This document shows, piece after piece, positions 33,741-41,375 of a stretch of DNA of 64,000 nt. Every line of letters starts with the position of its first letter. The first letter of the stretch is position 1. The notes beneath the pieces are model-generated. The model had not been told where the DNA came from. It made no database searches and was given only the letters and a program-made list of their open reading frames with translations. The stretch is from G025836975 sp049646585 (GTDB lineage Bacteria; Pseudomonadota; Gammaproteobacteria; Burkholderiales; Burkholderiaceae_B): contig JBARWC010000020.1 in the NCBI GenBank assembly GCA_049646585.1, positions 1-64,000 on the forward strand, in the 5' to 3' direction. Both the position numbers and the translations under genes were made by a program.

Positions 33741-34882
33741 TGCGTGGATCGACTGCGATTGTAGGTGTGGGGATGTCGGGCTTTCCTGCGTTGCCGGAAG
33801 GCTCTTCTCCGCTGGATGCCATGGCCATGGCTTGTGCGGAAGCGTTGGGGGACTCGGGCTTGACTGTCGACGATATCGACGGGGTATTCGCAGCGGGGCT
33901 GGAGCTGTTCATGCCGACATTGAGTTTGTGTGAATATCTTCAACTCAAGCCACGTTATACAGATTCTACGCAAATTGGCGGCGGTGCATTTTTGGCACAT
34001 TTGAATCATGCTCAGGCGGCTATTGCGGCCGGTCTGTGCGAGGTGGCTTTGGTGGCCTATGGCAGTACCCAGAAGTCTCATGGGAAACGGTTTCAATCTC
34101 ACTCTGAGACAAGCCCTTACGAGACGCCTTACCGCTTTCCCGGCCCGGCGGCCGGGTACGCTTTGATGGCTCAGCGGCATATGCATCAGTTTGGTACGAC
34201 ACGCGAGCAGATGGCTGAGGTTGCCGTCAACGCCAGAAAATGGGCACAGTTGAATCCGGACGCGCCAAATCAAAGCCCCTTGACGGTTCAGGATGTGTTG
34301 AATGCAAGACAGGTGTGCTCGCCTTTTACTGTACGTGATTGCTGCCTTGTTACCGATGGCGGCGGAGCGGTTATTTTGGTGTCCGCGCGACGAGCAAGAG
34401 CGTATGGGGATCGCGCAGTCTATATTCTTGGCGCCGGGGAAGCCGTTAGCCATCGCAGTGTTTCGCAAATGCCGGACTTGGCTACGACGGTTGCGCGCGA
34501 ATCATCCACCAGGGCTTTCGATCAAGCCGGACTGCTGCCAGCGGATGTTGATGTGGCGCAGCTTTACGACGCGTTCACCATCATGCCGATTATGTTCGTA
34601 GAGGACCTGGGTTTCTGCTCCAAGGGACAAGGAGGGGCCTTCTTGGCGAATGGGCGAAGTGCGCCGGGCGGTGGGTTTCCTATGAATACCAGTGGTGGGG
34701 GGCTATCTTTTGGGCACCCTGGCATGTTTGGTATCTACACCATTATTGAAAGCGTCATGCAGTTGCGGCGAGAATGCGGAGCCAGGCAAGTGGATGGCGC
34801 GCATATTGCCTTGGCACATGCGCCTGGCGGTTATATGTCCAGCCAATCCACTGTTATCTTTGGCACAGCGTCTGCTTTATAG
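33740..34882 (+). CDS. SCP2-thiolase-like protein, probable acyl-CoA aldolase
   Basis: This 380-residue thiolase-fold protein has the SCP2-thiolase pattern: IVGVGMSGFPALPEG, DVAQLYDAFTIMPIMFVEDL near residues 271-290 and GGGLSFGHPGMFGIYTIIES near 313-332. Both catalytic cysteines of true thiolases are missing (the first position reads QIGGGAFLAH, the last HAPGGYMSS). This fits Ltp2-like retro-aldolases, which cleave beta-hydroxyacyl-CoA side chains together with a DUF35 partner. The stop is followed by a 64-bp gap before the CoA ligase gene. Confidence 0.78.
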   Translation: MRGSTAIVGVGMSGFPALPEGSSPLDAMAMACAEALGDSGLTVDDIDGVFAAGLELFMPTLSLCEYLQLKPRYTDSTQIGGGAFLAHLNHAQAAIAAGLCEVALVAYGSTQKSHGKRFQSHSETSPYETPYRFPGPAAGYALMAQRHMHQFGTTREQMAEVAVNARKWAQLNPDAPNQSPLTVQDVLNARQVCSPFTVRDCCLVTDGGGAVILVSARRARAYGDRAVYILGAGEAVSHRSVSQMPDLATTVARESSTRAFDQAGLLPADVDVAQLYDAFTIMPIMFVEDLGFCSKGQGGAFLANGRSAPGGGFPMNTSGGGLSFGHPGMFGIYTIIESVMQLRRECGARQVDGAHIALAHAPGGYMSSQSTVIFGTASAL

Positions 34883-34946
34883 CTTCAGACCGTGCAACAT
34901 CAAAATCAGAGCTATTTATACATATACATATTAGGGAGACAAGAAA

Positions 34947-36290
34947 ATGAAAGAGGCCTCGATGGAATGCCTTCACGCTGGACTTGACTACGCAGATCGG
35001 GAAACCGTTATTGCCGTACAAGAAGCAAAGCTTGCGAAGCTCGGACAACGCCTGAACCAGTATCCAGAGTGGCGAGAGCACTTTGCGAAGGGCGGGATGA
35101 CTCCATTGGACCTTAAGGATCGCGAGTCGCTCGCATCCGTTCCTATGCTGGAGAAGGCGGACCTTCGGGCGCTTTATCCGTACCCCTTCCTAACTGTTGA
35201 TATGGAAGACGTCAGCCGATTTTGTGCAACATCAGGTACGACAGGCTCTCCAGTCATGTTTGGGTTTACGAAGCATGATTGGGAAGTGACTCTGACACGC
35301 CAATTGACGCGCATCTTTCGGGCGGTTGGGCTTACTCCTGCTGATCGCGTTTACCAGGGATATGGATATGGCCTATGGATAGGCGGGTCGTCAATGGACG
35401 AGGCCTTGAAAGCTTATGGTGCAACAAATTTTCCTGTTGGGCCGGGACGCGGCGAACTAATGGCAAAATGGCTGAAAGATCATCAATACACGGCGACGAC
35501 CATGTCACCTTTGTGGCTGTCCACCTTGATCAACTACGCAAAGAAAGCGGGCATCGATCCCAAAAAAGACTGGAACTTGCGTGTGGGCATGTTCGGAGGG
35601 CAGTCCGTATCATCCACTTTCCGCAAGGAACTTGAGGCGCAGATGCCCAGCGGCTTCATGGCTCACAATATCTACGGCAGCACGGAGGCTGGTGGGCCCA
35701 TTGTGTCGATCTCGTGCCCCCATTCACATGCCGCTGACGAAATGCATTTGATCAACGATGATTCCGTGCTGACAGAGATACTTGATCCGGATACTTTGCT
35801 GCCGGTTAGCCCGGGGGAAGTAGGCGAGATAGTTGTGACCACTCTCGACAAGATGGCATCGCCAGTTGTGCGCTGGCGTACCCATGATCTTGTCAGGGTA
35901 TCCGAGCATCCCTACGATTGTCCTTGTGGACGGCATGGCTTTCCGCTTATTGGGCGCATCGTGGGCCGTTCCGACGATATGCTGAAAGTGCGTGGAGTCA
36001 TGGTCTACCCATCGCAAGTCGAGGACGTTATAGCAGGCGTCACAGGTACGATGAAAGAGGCATGGCAGATCTACGTCGACAGCCAGGAGAAGGAGCTGGG
36101 TGGGATCGAGGTTGCCATCGAACGAAGGGCGGATTGCGCTGTGGCAAGCCAGAGCCTTGCGCAAGAAGTGGGGGCGCAATTGCGTGCGCGCCTGGGTTTG
36201 ACCTGCTCAGTAGTATGCCACGAAGAGGGCGTGCTGCCGCGTTATGAGGCCAAGGCTACTCGCGTATTGGTTCGTGCAGAGAAGGGCTAG
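34947..36290 (+). CDS. PaaK-like aryl-CoA ligase
   Basis: This 447-residue adenylate-forming enzyme activates a carboxylic acid to its CoA thioester. It shows the phosphate loop CATSGTTGSPVMFG near residues 92-105, NIYGSTEAGGP, VRWRTHDLVRV and the C-terminal GRIVGRSDDMLKVRGVMVYP, all in the order found in phenylacetate-CoA ligase. GGGAG precedes the ATG. Substrate is unknown; the presence of PaaN and PaaI homologues suggests an aryl or arylalkanoic acid. Confidence 0.87.
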   Translation: MKEASMECLHAGLDYADRETVIAVQEAKLAKLGQRLNQYPEWREHFAKGGMTPLDLKDRESLASVPMLEKADLRALYPYPFLTVDMEDVSRFCATSGTTGSPVMFGFTKHDWEVTLTRQLTRIFRAVGLTPADRVYQGYGYGLWIGGSSMDEALKAYGATNFPVGPGRGELMAKWLKDHQYTATTMSPLWLSTLINYAKKAGIDPKKDWNLRVGMFGGQSVSSTFRKELEAQMPSGFMAHNIYGSTEAGGPIVSISCPHSHAADEMHLINDDSVLTEILDPDTLLPVSPGEVGEIVVTTLDKMASPVVRWRTHDLVRVSEHPYDCPCGRHGFPLIGRIVGRSDDMLKVRGVMVYPSQVEDVIAGVTGTMKEAWQIYVDSQEKELGGIEVAIERRADCAVASQSLAQEVGAQLRARLGLTCSVVCHEEGVLPRYEAKATRVLVRAEKG

Positions 36291-36292
36291 GT

Positions 36293-37483
36293 ATGGGTGC
36301 GCTAAATGGGATTCGGATCGTGGACCTGTCCCGTGTCCTGGGTGGCCCATATTGCACCCAAATGCTGGCGGACCATGGTGCTTCGGTAGTCAAAGTCGAG
36401 CCACCGTCTGGGGACGAGACGCGGGGTTGGGGGCCGCCTTTCCTGGAGGATACGGCGTCGTACTTTCTTGGGTTGAATAGGAATAAGCAAGCGATAGCGA
36501 TCGATCTGTCACTGCCCCGTGGACGTGAGGTCTTGTTGAAGTTGCTGGAAGAGGCCGACGTACTGGTGGAAAACTTCAAATACGGCACCATGGAGCGTTG
36601 GGGTCTGGGTTACGAGGAAGTTTTGTCTGCCAAGTTTCCGCGGCTTGTTTATTGCAAGGTATCGGGTTTTGGAGAAACTGGGCCGCTGGGCGGGCTTCCC
36701 GGATACGACGCCGTCGCTCAGGCCATGTCGGGGTTGATGTCAGTAAACGGTGAAAAAGGTGGCGAACCAATGCGTATGGGGGCTCCGGTTATCGATATGG
36801 TCACTGGCTTGAATGCCGCCTTGGGTGTTCTTCTGGCTATACACGAGCGTGCCGCATCCGGTAGAGGGCAGCGGGTGGATGCGACGCTGTACGACTCTGG
36901 CGTATCGTTGATGCACCCGCATTTGTCCAATTATTTTCTCTCGGGGCGTTCTTCATCGCCTAGTGGCAACGCACATCCCAACATCTGCCCGTACGACTCG
37001 TATGCTACTGGCACTACGCCTATATTTCTTGCAATTGGCAACGACGCACAGTTTGCAAAATTGGCGGCGGTACTGGGTAATCCTCAATTGTCGGGCTGCC
37101 CCGAGTTCAAGACCAATAGTGATCGCCTTGAGCACGCGGAGTTGCTGCGCCGGGAGATCGAGGTGTGCACAAAGAGCCTGGATGGCGCTGAACTGGCATA
37201 TCAATTGATGCGCAAAGGAGTTCCTTGCGGTTCGGTCTCCGACACGGCGGAAGTGGCACAGCATGAGCACACCTTGCATCGTGAAATGGTAGTGAGTATT
37301 GGCGAACACTACAGGGGTGTTGGATCGCCCGTGAAGCTTTCGCGCAGCGAGGCCAGCTACCGTAGTGCACCACCGAAGTTTGGCGCTGACACGTTTGCTG
37401 TCCTTGAGGCGTCCGGCTTTTCTACTGCCATTATTAAGCAACTTGTCGCTGACAGCGTGATCTTTGCTGAGGAAAGGGATTGA
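36293..37483 (+). CDS. Family III (CaiB/BaiF) CoA-transferase
   Basis: This 396-residue protein matches CaiB/formyl-CoA transferase: IRIVDLSRVLGGPYCTQMLA at the N-terminus, VLVENFKYGTMERWGLGYEE near residues 92-111 and the catalytic aspartate in PGYDAVAQAMSGLMS near residue 141. Full length for the family. It begins 2 bp after the ligase gene and shares a TGATG junction with the racemase-like gene. It may move CoA from a pathway product to the incoming acid, an alternative to the ATP-dependent ligase. Confidence 0.87.
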   Translation: MGALNGIRIVDLSRVLGGPYCTQMLADHGASVVKVEPPSGDETRGWGPPFLEDTASYFLGLNRNKQAIAIDLSLPRGREVLLKLLEEADVLVENFKYGTMERWGLGYEEVLSAKFPRLVYCKVSGFGETGPLGGLPGYDAVAQAMSGLMSVNGEKGGEPMRMGAPVIDMVTGLNAALGVLLAIHERAASGRGQRVDATLYDSGVSLMHPHLSNYFLSGRSSSPSGNAHPNICPYDSYATGTTPIFLAIGNDAQFAKLAAVLGNPQLSGCPEFKTNSDRLEHAELLRREIEVCTKSLDGAELAYQLMRKGVPCGSVSDTAEVAQHEHTLHREMVVSIGEHYRGVGSPVKLSRSEASYRSAPPKFGADTFAVLEASGFSTAIIKQLVADSVIFAEERD

Positions 37484-38406
37484 TGAGCGGTTTAAGCGAT
37501 TCCCTTGCAGGCTGTCGGATCGTTGAGTTCGGGTTGAACTTGCCTGGCCCGCTCTTGACCCAAAGGCTGGGGCGCTATGGTGCTTATACGGTAAAGGTGG
37601 AACCCCCAACTGGTGATCCCACCGCGGGAATGTTTAAAGACAGCGCTGGTGTTGCCGTTTTATATCAGATGCTTAATGGCCAAAAAAAAATCGAGCGGAT
37701 TGACCTGAAGACGCAAGCAGGTAAAGAGCAGGCGCTTCACGAGGTCGCTGGCGCTGATATTGTGGTGGAGTCATCGACGCCAGGGACCATGATTGCGCTC
37801 GGGTTGGGCTACGATCATTGCAGGAAAATCAACCCTTCGTTGATTTATTGTTCCCTTACGGGTTTTGGAGACCAAGCTGTACCTGGCCATGATATTAATT
37901 TTGTTGCCGCTGCTGGATTGGGATCTGCGATGGGGTACGGGCACAGAGCCCGGCTTCCGCTATTTCCTGTTGCCGACATAGCGGGCGGAGTGCTGGCGGC
38001 CGAAAGTGCCATCTTAGCCGGATTGTTAAAGCGCCATGCCACAGGTGATGGGCAAGAAATTCAAATAAACATTGCGGCGCAGCTTCGACAACTGAACGTG
38101 ATTGGGGCGGCATCACGCGCGGCGCTAGTCAACCGAGGCGATATGTTTTTGCGTGGCGACTACCCGTGCTACAGAGTCTACCGGTGTAAGGACGACACCT
38201 TGCTTGCCGTTGGTGCGCTGGAGCCCAAATTCTGGATACGGTTTTGTCAACTGACCGGACTGGAATCGCTTGGCCCTCGTCAATTTGAAACGTTCAGTGA
38301 GGGGGATGCGCATATGTTGGTAGAAAACGTTATGGCGAGCCGCTACGCCACGGATTGGGAGGCGGCTTCACTGGTCGCGCCATGTTGCCTTACCGCGGTG
38401 CTTTAG
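37483..38406 (+). CDS. Alpha-methylacyl-CoA racemase-like protein, short C-terminus
   Basis: This 307-residue CaiB-fold protein has the racemase triad of AMACR/MCR: histidine in PGHDINFVAAAG near residue 131, aspartate in FPVADIAGGVLAAES near residue 164 and glutamate in VGALEPKFW near residue 246. The C-terminus stops at LVAPCCLTAVL, about 50 residues earlier than usual for the family, just before the divergent-looking operator at 38426. The triad is kept, so activity is possible. Alpha-methylacyl-CoA racemases imply a 2-methyl-branched substrate such as a 2-arylpropionate. Confidence 0.78.
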   Translation: MSGLSDSLAGCRIVEFGLNLPGPLLTQRLGRYGAYTVKVEPPTGDPTAGMFKDSAGVAVLYQMLNGQKKIERIDLKTQAGKEQALHEVAGADIVVESSTPGTMIALGLGYDHCRKINPSLIYCSLTGFGDQAVPGHDINFVAAAGLGSAMGYGHRARLPLFPVADIAGGVLAAESAILAGLLKRHATGDGQEIQINIAAQLRQLNVIGAASRAALVNRGDMFLRGDYPCYRVYRCKDDTLLAVGALEPKFWIRFCQLTGLESLGPRQFETFSEGDAHMLVENVMASRYATDWEAASLVAPCCLTAVL

Positions 38407-38425
38407 CAACATTGAAAACTTATTA

Positions 38426-38447
38426 ATTAACCGTCCAGACGGTTAAT
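38426..38447. promoter_or_regulatory. TetR-type operator 2 (diiron oxygenase promoter)
   Basis: The best copy of the motif: TTAACCGTCCAGACGGTTAA, a perfect palindrome of 10+2+10 bp including the flanking A and T. It spans the -35 position and spacer of a promoter reading rightwards (TTAACC, 15-16 bp, ATAGTA/TAGTAA). Confidence 0.75.
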
Positions 38448-38489
38448 ATAGTAAACTGTACCAACTAGAAAATTCGAGAGGAACAGAAG

Positions 38490-39581
38490 ATGACTATGCA
38501 GGACGAAAATATCGATCAGTTGGCTTCGACAATACAAGACCCGCCAGAACGTTTGACTGAAATGGTGGATCTGGAGGCGTTGTTGTTCGATGCCGAGGGC
38601 GCGCCAGCGATCGAGGCTAAAAACATTTTCCCGTTGGAGTGGAAGGTTGAAACTCCGAAGCTCTATGACATCTACGATGGTGCGCGTGACGGGGGGTGGT
38701 CTCCGCACACGCTTCCGTGGCACACTCTAGACCCCCAGCAGTACTCGATAGATCAGCGCTACGCCATGGCCTACTGGTTTACACTGCTTTCCGTGTTCGA
38801 CGGTTCGGGTCCTACGGTGTTTGCCCGGGCAATGATCCACACATACGAGCAAAAGGAAGAAGACCCTGTTCGCAAGTGCTTCTTTTCTGTTGTGCGTGAT
38901 GAGATGAATCACGAAGAGGTATGCGGACGAGCCATTACCTTATTGACTCCCGGGGGACCCTTGCGGTATGAGCCCGAAACGTCACTAGGAAAACTTGCGC
39001 GGAATAACGTCGAATGGCTCTATTACAACGGCTCCAGGTATTGGAGGGGATTCAATGCGGCGGTCGATAAATACTCCCTGCCGATCCTGTTTACTTCATT
39101 CCTCTTCGGTGAAGTTGCGTCCAGCACCTTGTTCCATGGAATGTACGAACGAACTACGATCCCTGTATTTAAGGAAGCATTCAAGCGGATAGGGCAGGAT
39201 GAAGGCCGCCACCTTGGGATATGTCTGGCTGTGCTTGAGAAGCTGTTGCCAGTATTGACCCCGGCAGATAAAGAAATGATCACCCTACAATTACGTGCCG
39301 GCTTTGTGTTCTTATCGGGCATCCTGTATGAGCCGCCAGAGCAGTTCTGGGAACTGCCGGCCACCTTCCTTCCGGCGCAGCGGTCCATCGAAGAGGTTGC
39401 GCGCAGCGCAGGCCTAGGCGTGCTAACGCTGGAGGAACGACGCGAGAACTGGAGAACGGCGGTCTTGCGAATGAAGGCTAATCTTGATCCCTATGGCATC
39501 GAATTTCCTGCGCTTCCAGAAGTCGGAATAAGTGGGAAAGAGGTCGTTTTCGATCCCGAGAAAATCATTCCTATATTCTGA
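38490..39581 (+). CDS. Ferritin-like diiron oxygenase
   Basis: This 363-residue protein has the four-helix carboxylate-bridged diiron pattern: E138-x2-H141 in VVRDEMNHEEVCG, E208 in FLFGEVASS and E238-x2-H241 in IGQDEGRHLG; the first glutamate ligand is ambiguous (E120 or D104). This resembles the AurF/BoxB/PaaA group of N- or C-oxygenases and CoA-thioester epoxidases, but I cannot assign it to one of these. A GAGAGGA site precedes the ATG. It is followed at 2 bp by its own reductase, so the pair is a complete two-component oxygenase, unlike the five-subunit PaaABCDE. Confidence 0.75.
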   Translation: MTMQDENIDQLASTIQDPPERLTEMVDLEALLFDAEGAPAIEAKNIFPLEWKVETPKLYDIYDGARDGGWSPHTLPWHTLDPQQYSIDQRYAMAYWFTLLSVFDGSGPTVFARAMIHTYEQKEEDPVRKCFFSVVRDEMNHEEVCGRAITLLTPGGPLRYEPETSLGKLARNNVEWLYYNGSRYWRGFNAAVDKYSLPILFTSFLFGEVASSTLFHGMYERTTIPVFKEAFKRIGQDEGRHLGICLAVLEKLLPVLTPADKEMITLQLRAGFVFLSGILYEPPEQFWELPATFLPAQRSIEEVARSAGLGVLTLEERRENWRTAVLRMKANLDPYGIEFPALPEVGISGKEVVFDPEKIIPIF

Positions 39582-39583
39582 TC

Positions 39584-40612
39584 ATGACTACCTCAACCGT
39601 TACTGTGCTGAACAATGGCGTTATATTTTCCGCATCCTATGACCAATGCGTGTTGGACTCTGGCTTGGCCGAAGGCGTGGCCTTGCCGCATCAATGCCGA
39701 GGTGCGTCGTGCGGGCAGTGCAAAGCGCATATCGAGGAAGGAACGGTCAACCACGGCTGGTCATTCGGTCTGGCTATTACCGATGCCGAGAAGGACGATG
39801 GCTACTGTTTGATGTGTCAGGCTCGCCCCACCAGTGCTCAGCTTGTGTTGCGGACAGTGCAGCCCATGGGAAACGAAGCGCAAGCCACTGTTGAAGTAAG
39901 CGGTGCGCTGGTAGCTGTTGAGCAACTGACCCCACGGGTACGGAGGCTGGTCTTTCACGTGCCTGATGCGTCGCGGATATTCCGTCCCGGGTCCTATGCG
40001 GAACTACAGCTGCCTTCTATATCTCCAGATCGTGTGTACAGTTTCGCCAATTCGGAAAGTGAACGTGATCAACTTGAATTTCTGGTGGCATTGCATCCCG
40101 AAGGACGTGCCAGTGGTTATCTGCACAGTAATGTGAGGGTCGGAGATTTCTTGGGCTTGAAAGGGCCTTTCGGCGCTTGCCGGTTGCCGGTTGGCTCGGG
40201 TCCTGTGCTTGGCATGGCAGGAGGTACAGGGCTGGCACCGGTGCTATCGATCTTTGAATCGGAGTTGGCATCTGGAGCGACCGATCAATTCACCCTATTG
40301 TTTGCTGTTCGGACGGATGACGATATTTTTGCGCTGGATCGTCTCATGGCACTGGCTGGCAGGTATGCAAACTTTACTTATGGACTAGTCGTGGCAGAGG
40401 GCCAAAGCAGGTTTTGCGCGCATCCGATGTTGATATCTGATTACATAAGGGCTTCATATCAGTCGCTTGTAGGATGGCGGGCGGTAGTAAGTGGGTCGCC
40501 TGGATTTGTCGCGGCGGCCACCGAAGCCTGTCGCGACCAGGGAATGCACTTGGATGACATTTCAGCGGATAGTTTCGTTGATGTGCAGGCTACGGTGGTA
40601 GAAGCAGAGTAG
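39584..40612 (+). CDS. Ferredoxin-FAD/NAD(P)H reductase of the diiron oxygenase
   Basis: This 342-residue electron-transfer protein has an N-terminal plant-type 2Fe-2S domain with C38, C43, C46 and C78 (HQCRGASCGQC then GYCLMC), then a flavin domain with RVYSFANS (RxYS, FAD) and an NAD domain with GMAGGTGLAPVLSIFE. The 2Fe-2S-first order is that of BenC/XylZ or methane/toluene monooxygenase reductases; PaaE has the opposite order. It starts 2 bp after the diiron gene. Confidence 0.87.
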   Translation: MTTSTVTVLNNGVIFSASYDQCVLDSGLAEGVALPHQCRGASCGQCKAHIEEGTVNHGWSFGLAITDAEKDDGYCLMCQARPTSAQLVLRTVQPMGNEAQATVEVSGALVAVEQLTPRVRRLVFHVPDASRIFRPGSYAELQLPSISPDRVYSFANSESERDQLEFLVALHPEGRASGYLHSNVRVGDFLGLKGPFGACRLPVGSGPVLGMAGGTGLAPVLSIFESELASGATDQFTLLFAVRTDDDIFALDRLMALAGRYANFTYGLVVAEGQSRFCAHPMLISDYIRASYQSLVGWRAVVSGSPGFVAAATEACRDQGMHLDDISADSFVDVQATVVEAE

Positions 40613-40687
40613 CGTTATGGCATACGCGAAACGTAGTATGGGCTGGGCGGTATAGAATGACTAAGACACTTTTTCTTGCAAGGTAAT

Positions 40688-41275
40688 ATGGCACGGACGA
40701 AATCTGACGAGTTCGATCACATTAAAGATCATGTACTAGCTTGCGCCATGAAGCTTTTTGCAGCCAAGGGCTTCGCAAACACAAACATTATCGAAATTGG
40801 CAAAGCCTGTAACGCTTCAAAATCGAGGATGTATCACTATTTTCCCTCGAAGGAGTCCATGCTGGAGACCATGCTTCGTAGTCATGTGGATGATCTGTTG
40901 GCCATTGTGTCTGATATAGCGCAAAAGGACGGCAATCCGGCGGAGGTTCTTGAGCTATATATTCGAGAGCACCTAGAGTATTACTACCGTAACAGCGAAC
41001 GCCATTCGGTGTTGATACAGGATGCCGATCATTTGTCGGCAAAGGCTCGTAAAGACCTGAAGGCTGCCGAAGCGCGCCTTGTTTCGTTCTTGATTGCTAT
41101 TTTGCAGCGGCTCAACAAAGCCCGTTACAGCGATCGGCACATAGCTGTGGCACATGCCATGTTGATATACGGGATGCTTAACTGGACTTACACCTGGTAC
41201 AAACCTTCAGGCCATTTGTCGTTCGAAACCTTGGCACGTGAAGCGACGAGTCTTTGTCTTCACGGTATCGGTTGA
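40688..41275 (+). CDS. TetR-family regulator of the catabolic island
   Basis: This 195-residue protein has an N-terminal TetR helix-turn-helix (FANTNIIEIGKACNASKSRM near residues 33-52, then YHYFPSKESMLETML) and a helical ligand domain of the TetR/AcrR type often seen with aromatic-acid CoA pathways. It lies between the oxygenase and paaN operons. Three promoters of the island share a palindrome of the size TetR proteins bind, none elsewhere in the window, so it is the likely repressor, relieved perhaps by a CoA thioester. Confidence 0.85.
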   Translation: MARTKSDEFDHIKDHVLACAMKLFAAKGFANTNIIEIGKACNASKSRMYHYFPSKESMLETMLRSHVDDLLAIVSDIAQKDGNPAEVLELYIREHLEYYYRNSERHSVLIQDADHLSAKARKDLKAAEARLVSFLIAILQRLNKARYSDRHIAVAHAMLIYGMLNWTYTWYKPSGHLSFETLAREATSLCLHGIG

Positions 41276-41323
41276 TACATGCTTCGCGCTGGAAGGAATG
41301 TTATCCGGTTTCTCATCTAGAAA

Positions 41324-41350
41324 TTGACCGTCTAGATGGATTATTATAAT
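41324..41350 (+). promoter_or_regulatory. Promoter and TetR-type operator 3 (paaN operon)
   Basis: TTGACC (41324-41329), 15 bp, TATAAT (41345-41350), with GACCGTC-TA-GATGGATT between the boxes. Spacing and arrangement match site 1 at 32081-32107. Confidence 0.7.
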
Positions 41351-41375
41351 GTTGTCAAAAAATAAGGGGGGGTCA

